Part shown: positions 23,001-32,701 of the stretch, in pieces
How the letters are laid out: each line of letters opens with the position of its first letter
How positions within the stretch are numbered: the stretch's first letter is position 1
Assembly (NCBI GenBank): GCA_028015205.1
Contig: CM051520.1
Coordinates: forward strand, 6,482,501-6,546,500
Source of the DNA: Mytilisepta virgata
Lineage: Eukaryota; Mollusca; Bivalvia; Mytilida; Mytilidae
DNA: 64,000 nucleotides
Direction of reading: 5' to 3'
Translations under genes and position numbers: made by a program
The notes under the pieces: model-generated
What the model saw: only the letters and a program-made list of their open reading frames with translations
Databases searched by the model: none
What the model was told of the DNA's origin: nothing

Positions 23001-25339
23001 TTATTTCCTGCACAAACCTGTACGTTTGTTTTGGGTACATATGGCAGTTGGAAGGAGAGGGACACTTGCCACTTAGCCTTCATTTTTGGATTTTTCCTTA
23101 TCCAAAAGTTTTATTTTAATGTTTTTTTTAGAGAAAAAAATACAAAAATGTTCGTTAACTGATTTTTTTGTCGTCAGTTTAACATAAGGTCAATTTTTGT
23201 GTGTTCTTTCAATATACAAAAAGAAAAGTACACATTCATGAGTTATGACACTGATTTTGGTATATTTAAGTCAAAACCTCTCCACAACTTTTACAAAAAA
23301 TTCTTGAATTAAATTGTCAAGATAGAAAACTGAAATATCTTTACGTGTTTTTTTAATCAGAACATCTGTTGTAATCGGTTGAATTTTTTTTGTGACACAA
23401 GAAAATACCTATAATTAAAACCCCGAATATTAAAAAGGTAATTTTTCGTGTTGTAAAATTTAAATTTGTACACGTGACTAATATTATACACCTGTCCAAT
23501 CTTTAATGTCCGACTTTTCATTTTCTAAAAGTATAATCGGCAGACAGTCTGTCCAAGGAACGAGTTATATTCACTTTATACTACACCATCATGTATATGT
23601 TTGATACACATACATATTCGGAAAAGTGTCAATTGTCCCTAAGTCCTCCTCTGTGACATTTTGTGTATATTTTATAGTTTGTCCTCAGGTTAAAGTAAAG
23701 AAATATAATTGCCAAAAGTGCACTGAAAAAAGTACATTTGTATATATGTTGAGATCTACTTTGACTGTAAACGGAAGACCCGGGTGTATCGAAAGCGTAC
23801 ATTTGATATGCCAAGACCAATAGAGGCTTTGGACTGGAACCAATGAAAATTGGCACTTTGCATAAGTGCATGTCCTGAAATGATCTGGTAGTACTTGTTC
23901 TTATATCCTTATACATACACTGACGCTAAACTACATGTATTAACTTACATTCAAAGTCGTACTTGTTTAAAACTAAGCCTTTTCTGTCGTTTACTACACC
24001 GTATGAACAAGTATAATTTTGGTTCAAGTCTTCCATACCGAAGTTATTTATTGACAGTGTGTATGTGCAATTTGATGTCATAATTTCTCTGTATTTTGTG
24101 GGATTCCTGCACATGCCATCCTCACACAGTAGACCGTACTTTTTCCCTCCATACCATTGACGTGTTAGTCTATCGCATCGACCTTCATCCACAGATATTA
24201 GGCATTCAAGTGTAATATTGTTCCCGATAATCGCAGGTTTTGATGTCAGCTTCCAGTTTGTTGTTACTATAACAGATTTTTAGGATATATAGATTGTCCT
24301 TAATGTGAGATTCATTTTTAAAAGTACCATTCGCTTGTTATTAAATAAGACATGATTCAATTAAGAACACAGTGCGAACTGAGCATCGAAAAGACTTAAA
24401 AGCAGGCATTCCGTAGAGGTTAAATGACCATGAAAAGTACACATCTACCGAACAACGCTAATACAGTAGAGAAAAGAACAGTTAAGAACATATTTTTCTC
24501 TGACAGCGAGGGGTAAGGACACTCCTATCAACAAAGATTGTAACTTCTCAATAATATCATGTAAGCTGAGATTTGACACAAGCGCAGACAATTCTACTGC
24601 TTTGTATTGCAATAAATGAAATAAAATGTGTTTTTCTCTACATAGAAATGTAACTGAATGGTGCATTGTGTAAGAAAAACCAAAAGGTCACAAGATATGA
24701 ATTAAGGCTCAGCAAAAAAAAACATTTCTGTATTTTGCAATACTGGTAAAAAGACTGTGTACTGATTTCACTTTTCATTAAGTTATATACGACATTTACG
24801 TTAACTCTATTTCATTGTGTAGTTTATGAGAAAGAACATGACAAATCAGGTTACACAGGTATAACCTGTTAAAAAAATTAATCATCCTTAAAAATGCAAG
24901 CCGACTTTTTTCGTAAACTATATCTAATCTATTAAATTATTTTTGAACTTGAAACCACATAAATGTATATCCTATATTATATATCTACAGTCTAAACTTG
25001 GATGACGGGTAATTAGTTTCAAATATTAATTCAAACTTGGGATCAATATTTCTACTGTTTTGCTTGATTTTAGCGGACGGACATAAAACAACACAGTATA
25101 GCATTGATGAAAGATCTAAATAATTGAATATTTTTGCAAAGTCTGAATTATTTTTGTTTCACTCAAATGTTATTTGTTATATTTTGATATTGTTTTGCAG
25201 GCTTTTATATTTTTAGATGCATATTAATATACTTGTGTGTGTGTCTTTACAAACCTGAACATTCAATTCTGTTCACCACGGTAAGGAGGGTAAAAGTAAT
25301 CAGAACCATATACAAGAATGTCCCTTTTCTTCTTGGCAT
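19850..25339 (-). CDS. Small Ig-type membrane receptor (5 exons, 297 aa)
   Basis: Model: complement of 25255-25339, 23949-24266, 22733-22848, 21869-22046, 19850-20046. The total is 894 bp, exactly 298 codons with stop, and all phases match. Exon 1 gives a signal peptide (M-P-R-R-K-G then a hydrophobic core to about residue 21). Residues 29-134 are an Ig-like domain with extra Cys. Residues 135-232 are a second Cys-containing domain split by a phase 0 intron. The membrane helix is about residues 247-270, with a short basic tail. Likely a cell-surface or secreted-type recognition protein; the ligand is unknown. The last exon may instead splice at a gtaggt near 19929, so the tail is uncertain. 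I do not recognise a named orthologue. Confidence 0.7.
20400..20750. other. Repeat-derived leader of the tandem array
   Basis: It contains ccccgcactttgaatgaagt and gtccgtccgttag, then two similar ~125-bp segments around gtgacctgaagtcctc and gaattttgatcttccc. Intronic DNA of the minus-strand receptor. Confidence 0.5.
20745..21846. repeat. Tandem repeat, ~152-167 bp unit, about 7 copies
   Basis: The word accacttggccaattggaa and variants recur near 20803, 20968, 21120, 21285, 21436, 21603 and 21769. Each unit also has catccaagatggccgcc-like and acataggaccctatggg-like blocks. Copies of the same family in the opposite orientation occur at 44400-44930 and 48130-48560. The array ends about 20 bp from the donor of the 21869-22046 exon. 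Confidence 0.85.
21869..22046 (-). CDS. Minus Ig receptor exon 4
   Basis: A 178-bp exon (phase 0 in, 1 out) between gtatttcag and gtaaat. It encodes D-I-N-I-T-D-R-V, a central Y-A-S-K-F-N-I-E-Y, F-V-I-T-C-D-V-G-S-Y, and T-C-L at the end, with three Cys and N-glycosylation motifs. It forms the second half of the membrane-proximal domain. Confidence 0.72.
22047..22732 (-). other. Intron of the minus Ig receptor
   Basis: T-rich DNA with long open frames on the plus strand caused by low complexity; no domain recognised. Confidence 0.5.
22733..22848 (-). CDS. Minus Ig receptor exon 3
   Basis: A 116-bp exon (phase 1 in, 0 out) with donor CAG|gtaaga. The acceptor attgtag at 22850-22849 is chosen because it alone gives the phase required by the preceding exon; upstream tttttcag alternatives would be phase 0. 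It encodes R-P-N-N-S-T-M-K-I-E-I-L-V, then T-L-T-V-H-L-N-F and P-E-P-I-C-S-F. Confidence 0.62.
22870..23948 (-). other. Intron of the minus Ig receptor
   Basis: No exon with convincing splice sites and phase. The open frame 23916-23629 lacks any domain. Confidence 0.45.
23949..24266 (-). CDS. Minus Ig receptor exon 2: Ig-like domain
   Basis: A 318-bp phase 1-1 exon between actgttatag-like and gtaagt signals (read on the minus strand). B strand N-I-T-L-E-C-L, core R-Q-W-Y-G-G, L-C-E-D-G-M-C, C-strand-like C-T-Y-T-L-S-I, F strand N-Q-N-Y-T-C-S-Y-G and final Y-D-F-E. Extra Cys pairs inside the domain suggest additional disulfides. The Ig signature here is clear. Confidence 0.82.
24267..25254 (-). 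other. Intron 1 of the minus Ig receptor
   Basis: AT-rich, with no recognised element or exon. Confidence 0.5.
25255..25339 (-). CDS. Minus Ig receptor exon 1: signal peptide
   Basis: ATG at 25339-25337. Twenty-eight codons: basic start (M-P-R-R-K-G), hydrophobic core (F-L-Y-M-V-L-I-T-F-T-L-L-T-V-V) and N-R-I-E-C-S before the donor G|gtttgt. Exit phase 1 matches the Ig exon. The 5' UTR and promoter were not identified. Confidence 0.68.
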
Positions 25340-26126
25340 AAAAGCTGTTTTCGAAGCTCTGTAGTAAAGTATGTTCATTGTATGTAGTGTGTACAAGTGA
25401 AGTCAAGAAAAGCCAAAGGGTATAATATCAAATAAGTAATTAACTTTTTTACAGCTTGAGATTCTCGTCAAATTATATACATGCCGTAAAGAAAAAAACA
25501 TTCCTTTATTTATTAATATATGTAATTGTTGTTGAATATGTCGAGGTTATCTCACTTGCAAAAAGTCTGCAACGATCATTTTCTACTTCTTGAAGGCCAC
25601 ATGGCAGCCAAATTGTCATCAGTGTTTGTTTTTACGTTATTAACAATACTTTATTTAAAAAAAATGAACTAGGCAGCTGACGACGCCTGTTAAAACCAGT
25701 TGTCATCAAATGGTACTTTACTTTGTGGAGGATAACTTTATTTTCTTATAGTTGTACTATGTTGATTATAATTGTATCTATGTACAAAGAATGCAAACAT
25801 ATTTTTTTCATCTTTTTCTGGTTGACGAGATTAACATTCCGGAAAGCAAGATTTTAGTAAGATTTTTGAACAACAAACACTAAATATTAAACATTTAGAA
25901 CCATAAAATAAAAGGTATAAATTTTGCAGTTTGAAGTCCATAATAATTTCGCTACCATGCAGGAATTTAGAAAATAAATAATTCAACTGTTTTATATTCC
26001 ATGTCTCGTCTTTTAAAAAAGAACATTACACAAGTTTCAACACCTAAAAATAATTATATTGTTCAATCCTTTGATGGTCATCAGTGAGGCACCCTGTTGC
26101 GTTCTGGGTGTAAAATGTGTCGATCT

Positions 26127-29100
26127 TCAAAATAAATATTGTGTTCTGAAATGATTTTTTTTTGTTATAACTTATACAAATATACTTTTGTATGTTTTGG
26201 ATATCGCAAAATGTAAACATTTAAATAAAAATCATAATGTTATATGTAGAAGCAGTCCTTTGAACTTTTATCTAATACTACATCGGACAGTTTTTGCCCA
26301 AAATTAATTGCCAACAAGCTTTGAAATCTCAAAAGAAAAAAAAAAGGAAAAAAAACCGCTACGTTGGGATGATGTCCTTTATATTGCCCTCTGTATCTAG
26401 CAATGATAGTTTGGTGGTTTTGAAACTGCAACCAAATTCTTTTATGTCTAAATAAAACTCAATTTGTTTTAAAGTAAAAAGAAACTTCGAATTTTCATAC
26501 ATCACATTTAAAAAGGCCTAAATATATACCTTATATTCCCAGAGCAGTCATTGTGGTGAAATTCCATGTGTTTGCAGCCGTACTTTGTATATTTTAGGAC
26601 AGCGTTGAAAGCCTGAATTTGCCTTTCGCATTCAAATCTTGGTCTTTCATCAAATTTAAAATTCTGTATTTTCTCAGAATCTTCATGATTTTGGTTTTTG
26701 ATGATTTCAAGATCTTTTCTGAAATAGCCGCCCATACAAACCGCATTCTGTAAACAAATATTTTGCTGCAGTATGTATGTAGTACAAACCTTTCCTAATA
26801 CCGATTTAAATGGACCTTTCTTCACATTTCAACAATTTCAAGATCTTTGTGTAAACTATATTTTGTAGACAAATATTACTCTGAGGTATGTAATAAAAAT
26901 ACAACATGGACCTTGTCTTCAAATTTCAACACTGTCTCGGTGCTCCAAGATTTTCCGTTATTTTCACATTTGAACAATTTGCTGTTGAACGTTTTAGATT
27001 GTTCCGAAACATTTCTTGTTCGGCTTTGAGCACTGATGATGTGATATAAGTTGTTGCAATTTGTAAACATAAAGTAAATTAAAATTCGAATCGTAGAATT
27101 TGACACCTCTGTTGGAAGGTGGACGGAGCATTGTTCAACGTCCAGTGCCAATTGTTTCATCCACATCAGGACGAATATAATATGATCCCTGCTTTGTACT
27201 AGACCGACACATTGGACCGGATTTGTAACGTGCTAGTTCTGTCCGAAGAAGGACGTATCACGCCACTTTGGTTTGACCTGCCAGAGATTCGACCTACGAC
27301 CTTCCACATTCGAGACAAGTACGCTGCTGGGAGATTTTCGAGGCCTCTGGTGTTAAGCTAATGCCATTTAGTGTCACAGGCTCATATTATGAATGATGTG
27401 TACATACAGTGAATGAAAATTAGCATCACATAATTTACAATGTATCATACTCTACTGCTTGTGTAATATACTTGGGGAATAGATGAAAAAAAACATAACA
27501 TTATTTACCTTCAAAATATGTACTGTTTGTGACAACTTTTGGTGAATCTTAAATGGAAGTGGAAAATCCTTTTTGGTACCCAGAGCCATAGCTGTTTGAC
27601 CATTATTACCTAGAAAACGAGAAGAGATAAACGTTTTTTTAACGTTATTATCCCAAAATAAAATTTTATATCAAACAAATGTAAAAATTTATACGGTCAA
27701 CAATTTGAAAATCATTTTGACAGGACGGGAAGTTTAAGTAGAAACAAACTTAATGTCAACAGCGTACATTTATCAACAAAATGTTTCAACACTTTCTAAC
27801 TATCACGACTAAGTTTAGTTTGTATGTAGTCGTTTAAGCGCGAAACATATTTATAAATTTAATTAATTCGACATAATAGCTGATACACATGTAACAATTT
27901 ATTTTACTCAAATATAGTTGTCTAATCGAAACCTGCTGTGATAGATATTTAGCAGTTAAAAATTGATGATATCGGACGTCATATAGCTTCTCACATTGTT
28001 GCGAGTGGATTATCGGATTGCTCCAATCAAGATTGTATAAATACGATAACCCACGAGTCATAATGCAAGACGGTGTTTCTCTAATTTTCAAAACGCTTAA
28101 GAAACTGGCTAACAGCATCAAACTCTCCCAATGTCATCCCGTCACTAAGGTCACCAAGTATGTACACATGTATTGAAAAATATCAGAGACTCTACAAGTA
28201 TGAAGTATGAAGACTCTACAAGTATGAAGCACTTATAATTAATACAATTTTTATCTAATATAATTTAACAACGTCATTGTTAAACACGTTAGACGGTTTC
28301 ATTATGTCAGTGTCATTTAGACCGGAAGTTGAATTACACAACGGCGGTCACAACGGCGGGCGGAAGGGAACAACATATTCAAGTTTAAATTTGTGTTACT
28401 CTTGTGAATTGTCACTTTCAATAACAGAGGTACGTTTTCTCTTCAGAATAGCCAGTTGCATTGTGTTTAAGTTAATGTTAAAAGTTCCGCCGTATATTGG
28501 TGCACCAAATATGTGAGATTATCATGTTTTAACACCGGTCGAGAGAATGTTACATTGGGGAAAATTAGTTTCCAGTTTACAGAGTATGTCCTGGTATAAG
28601 AGGACAAATATACCTAAGGAGCAATCCACAAAACGTAATCCATTAGACAGACAAATCCGGGAAGACAAATGAACAACCACAAGGACAAAAAAAAACAAAC
28701 ACCAAAAACAAAAAAACAATGCACAATACGAACTCCTATAAAAACCAGGTGTATAAACCCCTAAACTCCTCGATATAACTTTAAGACGAAGAACAGTAAA
28801 TACGCAAACCGTCACCTAATCTTTTTTCCTGTTTTATACATGTATATCCCAAAATGATACAAAAGATAGAACACACAGTTAATCATATCAAAATTAGCAA
28901 GCAAGGTGAAGTTGTGAAAACGGCAACACAGACAATAAATACTTAGAAAAAAAAGAAAGATGAACAGACCTATAGTGAGATTATTCATGGAGAAAACGGA
29001 AAATTTTGGAAATTTACATTTTAGTTATTTAAAACTAACAAAGCTGTTATTTTTTTGTTTGTATTGATCAGTATTAATAAATGCCACAGAAAGAGAAGAT

Positions 29101-29544
29101 GTAGAAATAGACCTTTTCACAATGTAATATGTATTTTGTAACTTGTTTGGAAGAGCAGGATTGATTAAGACCTTTTTTACTTACGTTAAATGCCCACTCA
29201 TGGCACCGTCATTGGCAACAGTACATGTATGAAATTAAATGAATTTAACTGGAATAATTGCAAGTTTCATCTCAACCCGTAGTTAAGGACATGTGGTTGA
29301 AATTAAATGCAACATTTTAGTCTAAGATGAACCAGAACAGCTAAATTCTTGGGTGGTTTCTGCTTTGGTAACATTTTTTCGATCAACTTCACTACAGAAC
29401 ATGTTATGTTCCTGATGAAATGCTTATAGTAACGCAAAATATTAAATGTTATTGAAAGTAATTACCTTGCTTGTTTACCGACCAATTAACATAAAAAGTA
29501 GAATTATAATTACCTTCTTCAGTATCTTCAGTTATTAACTTCAT
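26127..29544 (-). CDS. Hypothetical four-exon gene, 122 aa, function unknown
   Basis: Model: complement of 29514-29544, 27509-27609, 26530-26747, 26127-26145 (369 bp, 123 codons, phases 1, 0, 2 all consistent). The start exon gives M-K-L-I-T-E-D-T-E-E. The second (acceptor ttctag, donor AAG|gtaaat) gives N-N-G-Q-T-A-M-A-L-G. The third (tttacag, AAG|gtatat) is the best supported and encodes a probably helical, Cys-containing segment with D-E-R-P-R-F-E-C-E-R and K-Y-G-C-K-H. The last adds five residues. I recognise no family. The first and last exons are the weakest, and a Penelope-like tail and a SINE lie in the introns. It could be a pseudogene or an incomplete model. Confidence 0.35.
26530..26747 (-). 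CDS. Hypothetical gene exon 3
   Basis: A 218-bp exon (phase 0 in, 2 out). The open frame spans the whole interval on the minus strand with four Cys and a charged, probably helical middle (K-D-L-E-I-I-K-N, E-D-S-E-K-I-Q-N). Immediately upstream on the minus strand, about 26760-26960 contains a diverged tandem duplication of the segment leading into this exon. Confidence 0.42.
27185..27375 (-). mobile_element. tRNA-derived SINE (degenerate)
   Basis: On the minus strand a tRNA-like head has an A-box-like ggcattagcttaacacc (about 27365-27349) and a B-box-like aggtcgaatctc (27295-27284). A tRNA-unrelated body follows (ggcaggtcaaaccaaagtgg). The head-to-body junction resembles molluscan SINEs in which a tRNA B box is followed by a ccgggtcataccaaag-type word. 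The B box is one base short of consensus. Confidence 0.6.
27509..27609 (-). CDS. Hypothetical gene exon 2
   Basis: A 101-bp exon (phase 1 in, 0 out) with good sites (ttttctag, AAG|gtaaat). It encodes K-K-D-F-P-L-P-F-K-I and Q-T-V-H-I-L-K. No family recognised. Confidence 0.4.
28270..28400 (+). other. Short GC-rich patch with an ETS-like site
   Basis: It contains gaccggaagttg and two acggcgg words in otherwise AT-rich DNA. It might be a promoter or first exon, but no coding or splice evidence supports that. Confidence 0.25.
28550..28800 (-). mobile_element. Penelope-like element 3' tail (fragment)
   Basis: Reads on the minus strand with the same order of words as 19575-19800, including gtccttgtggttgttcat, ttgtctgtctaatggatta and gctccttaggtatatttg. 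Confidence 0.55.
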
Positions 29545-29689
29545 TATAAAAATGTATCTAGAAATAAAAATATACATATATCAGTTCATGTTAGTCCTAT
29601 TATTACATGTATTTACAGATTCTATAGAAAATAGACGTCATTTCTCTCCAATGTTTCCCTTTTATCTGAAGTTCATTTTAGATAACACT

Positions 29690-29870
29690 ACTGGTAACCA
29701 AACTTGTACAACGACCACACTCACTAATCAGAAAGTACTTGATAACCACAAGACCGTTCTTCACTCCTTTGTAATTTTTACAAAGGGTGAAGAAATGTAC
29801 CTTTCTGCCCTTTATTGTGTCCCTAAACTACATAAGAATCCGTTTGAACGTAAAAACACTCGACATCTCT
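29690..29870 (+). pseudogene. Penelope-like RT fragment, N-terminal RT region
   Basis: The plus-strand frame encodes K-V-L-D-N-H-K-T-V-L and then Y-C-V-P-K-L-H-K-N-P-F, the W/C-x-P-K-L-H-K motif typical of Penelope-like and related reverse transcriptases just before the catalytic domain. The frame is lost soon after. The neighbouring minus-strand fragment at 30339-30911 holds the part of the protein that should precede it, so an inversion or two insertions broke the element. Confidence 0.6.
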
Positions 29871-30338
29871 GGACTCTACACTACCATATCTATTAAAATA
29901 TCGATTCAAACAACTACTTCATCAACAGTTTTGTTTAAGAAAAATGGCACACGCATGTATAAATGTCTGGTTTGTATGTAGAGAAAATGCATAAGTCGTG
30001 AAGAAACACTCTTTGTACATTACTCTTATAGGTAATTTAAAATGCTGCTGACTTGCTTAAAATACAACGGATTTCAAATTAATGACACAATGCGAAACTA
30101 GTTTAATACTGATATAAAGCACGGCTCAATAAAAAAATCACTACAAGTTAACATAACACAATCTTGTATGGCTAAATTGAACTAAGCATCATCCTAAAAA
30201 TACTTGAGAAGCTTTTTTAATATACAATATCAAATTTATGAACTAAATTCATGTCAAAAATTCCTAAAAGTATAAAAAAAAGTACACGTCAATTTTGAAA
30301 CTTGTATTTTCACTAAGTCTTTAAAGAACACTTCTGTT

Positions 30339-30911
30339 TTAACAAAAATCCCTCTTGTCATATATTGCACACTCTGAAAGGGCCAAAATTTCTATTCCCA
30401 ACTCGTTTCTAATACACTCAAAATAATAGTTATTGCAGACAAAATCGATGTTATTGGAGAGGTTGTTAGCAGGGACAATTACACATTTGTCATGGAGGCG
30501 AGTCAAAGTTACAACAACCTTAGGGTCTTTAAAGATGGATGTATGTTTAGTGCTAATAGACCATTGGATGTTTTTTATTCGGACCTGTATCGTTGTCCTA
30601 ATAGCCTTCACACACTCTGAAAGTATGTCAGTAGATTCCTGTTATTGTGAGGTCTATTTTCTGGCAAAATCCATCAGCAATTTGAAATTATATTTCCACT
30701 TAATTGGCTTAGATTCTCTGCATTTGGGACACTGTGAACGGAGATACCCGTTTGTAATTGAAAATCTTGGTTGCAATGGGTTTTGTATAAGAATACTAAA
30801 TAAGTGGAACAGTTTGGTATTTGAAATAAGGAGGAATTTTAGATTTCGATGTTTTGTGGTGAAGCATATTGCTGAGATTTATGGCATCCAATCTTTTATT
30901 AAGTTAACCTA
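30339..30911 (-). pseudogene. Penelope-like element ORF fragment upstream of RT
   Basis: Read on the minus strand with frame breaks, it contains I-P-P-Y-F-K, S-Y-T-K-P-I-A-T-K-I-F-N-Y-K, and then R-L-H-D-K-C-V-I-V-P-A. This is the conserved order in the N-terminal part of Penelope-like polyproteins of bivalves and cnidarians. Stops at several points show decay. It is oriented against the RT fragment at 29690-29870. Confidence 0.55.
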
Positions 30912-31078
30912 AAGGAACGACCTTTGGTGTGATTCGTCGTTATAGATGAGAACTGATTGCAATAATCTATGAGAAGCAATATAAATAGAGGACTTCTTTT
31001 AGCCAAATCACTTCTTAATTATAGTGATTAACAACATAAGCTTTAATTAGAAGGTGTTCCGGAACTTTCTTCTTACAA

Positions 31079-32412
31079 ATGCACCAGAGAACTTGTCTGA
31101 ATCAGAAGGTGATCAATTACAAATTAAAAAGTTTCCTTTTTGATTTTCAAGATATTTTTGCGGTTCCTGGGGAATTATTACGTCAAACAGAAATGTCCAT
31201 GCACTCGATAGACACAGGTAATCATCCTCAAGTCACCTCAAGAAGGTTGTCTAGCTTAGAAGGAAATGGTTGATAAGGAATTGCAGAAGCTGCACTTTTG
31301 AGACATTATCGGGATCCCGCTGGTTCCATACCTTACACCTTCAGACTGGTTATTGGCAATTAAAAATAAATCCAAACGACCAACATAAAACGACATATGC
31401 TACACACTGTAGGGTATACGAAACTAGGGTTATGCCTTTTGGTCTTACACATGCTCCTGCAACTTTCAGAGACATAATTGATGACTAATTCACTAAATTG
31501 CAGGAAACGTACGCCGTACAAAATCATACTGCATTGGTAGTAGCATACAAGATTGTAACTGATTTTTTTTTGTCGTTTTGGTTGTTCCATACAGATACAC
31601 AGCGATCAGGGACGCGAGTTTGAGTCGGAGCTATTTACCGCAATTTAAGAACAGTTGGGTATTCAAAAATCTAGGACTGCACCTTATAAACCACAATCAA
31701 ATGGCCTAATAGAACGACTTAATAGAACATTAAAACAGTTACTGAGAATGTGTAGTCCCCAGAATCCCAAAGATTTGGATGATCCTCCCCCCGCGTGTTA
31801 ATGGCGGCTTACCGAGGAACATAGCAGAGTAGTACAAACTGTTCCTCCAAACTTTTATCGTGGGTTGGGAAATATGATGTCCAATGATGTCAGGCAGAAC
31901 TATATATAATATATGGAATGGGTCAAAGATGCAATGAACAGAGCATTTGAATTTACCCGTGAAAATTAAAAAAAAACTTCTCCGAAATTACAGAAGCGAA
32001 ACTATGATATTTGTCTAAAAGAACGAGCGTTCGAGGTTAAAATGGGTGTGGCGCTGGTACCCCAAAGCAAATCACAAATTATGCCTCCACATTTCGTCAT
32101 AAGAAAAATAAGTCCAATAACATATTCTGTTCAAAAGTCCCCTAGAGGTAGACTTTTTAATTTACATGTGATCTACATCTGAAACTATATATGTGAAATT
32201 CTGCCTATGAAAGTTGGATGGATAAATCGCTTGATGAGTCGGAGATTTCTATTTCCAACCCTGATATTGAGGGAATGCAATTAGTCTTAAGGGAACACCC
32301 ATTTTTGGAAAATTGTGATAGGTCCTATCGGTGCTACCAGTACCCAAAAACGACAGGTTACAAGGCAGGAAAAGTAGTAAAGCCCGAGACATTTATTCCC
32401 CTTCATCAATAA
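31079..32412 (+). pseudogene. Gypsy-type LTR retrotransposon pol remnant
   Basis: Pieces occur in the expected order: pre-RT segment with F-Q-D-I-F-A-V-P-G and S-I-D-T-G-N-H-P (31130-31235), RT segment with L-Q-T-G-Y-W-Q-L and R-V-M-P-F-G-L-T-H-A-P-A-T-F (31340-31485), then integrase core with H-S-D-Q-G-R-E-F-E-S and P-Y-K-P-Q-S-N-G-L-I-E-R-L-N-R-T-L-K (31598-31740). The RT catalytic YVDD region, RNase H and the start of integrase are missing between 31490 and 31590, so an internal deletion joined RT to integrase. A post-integrase tail with frameshifts and stops extends to about 32412. LTRs were not identified. Confidence 0.8.
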
Positions 32413-32701
32413 AATAAACATAAACCCGAGTAAAATTAGTTAGATTGCATATCTTTCAAAGGCCTGTAGGTTTTATTTAGTCTCTATTTTGGCTTGTTTT
32501 TCAGTATATGGTCGTCTTTTTATGTGCATACTATATATTCTGTTTCATAGTTGTTTTGTACATTTTGCACCCCTCATTTTGTCGATATTATATAGACTTA
32601 CAAATAATTAACACCAAAACACATCATAAAAAATATAAATTTATTTTCATGTTGCCTAAAGGTATATTTTGTCTTAATTATGAATATTTTGTTTTTCAAT
32701 T

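Noticed and set aside
28090..28160. Minus-strand stretch reading G-E-F-D-A-V-S-Q-F-L-K before a stop
   Set aside because: Looks exon-like but lacks an acceptor and is too short to assign.
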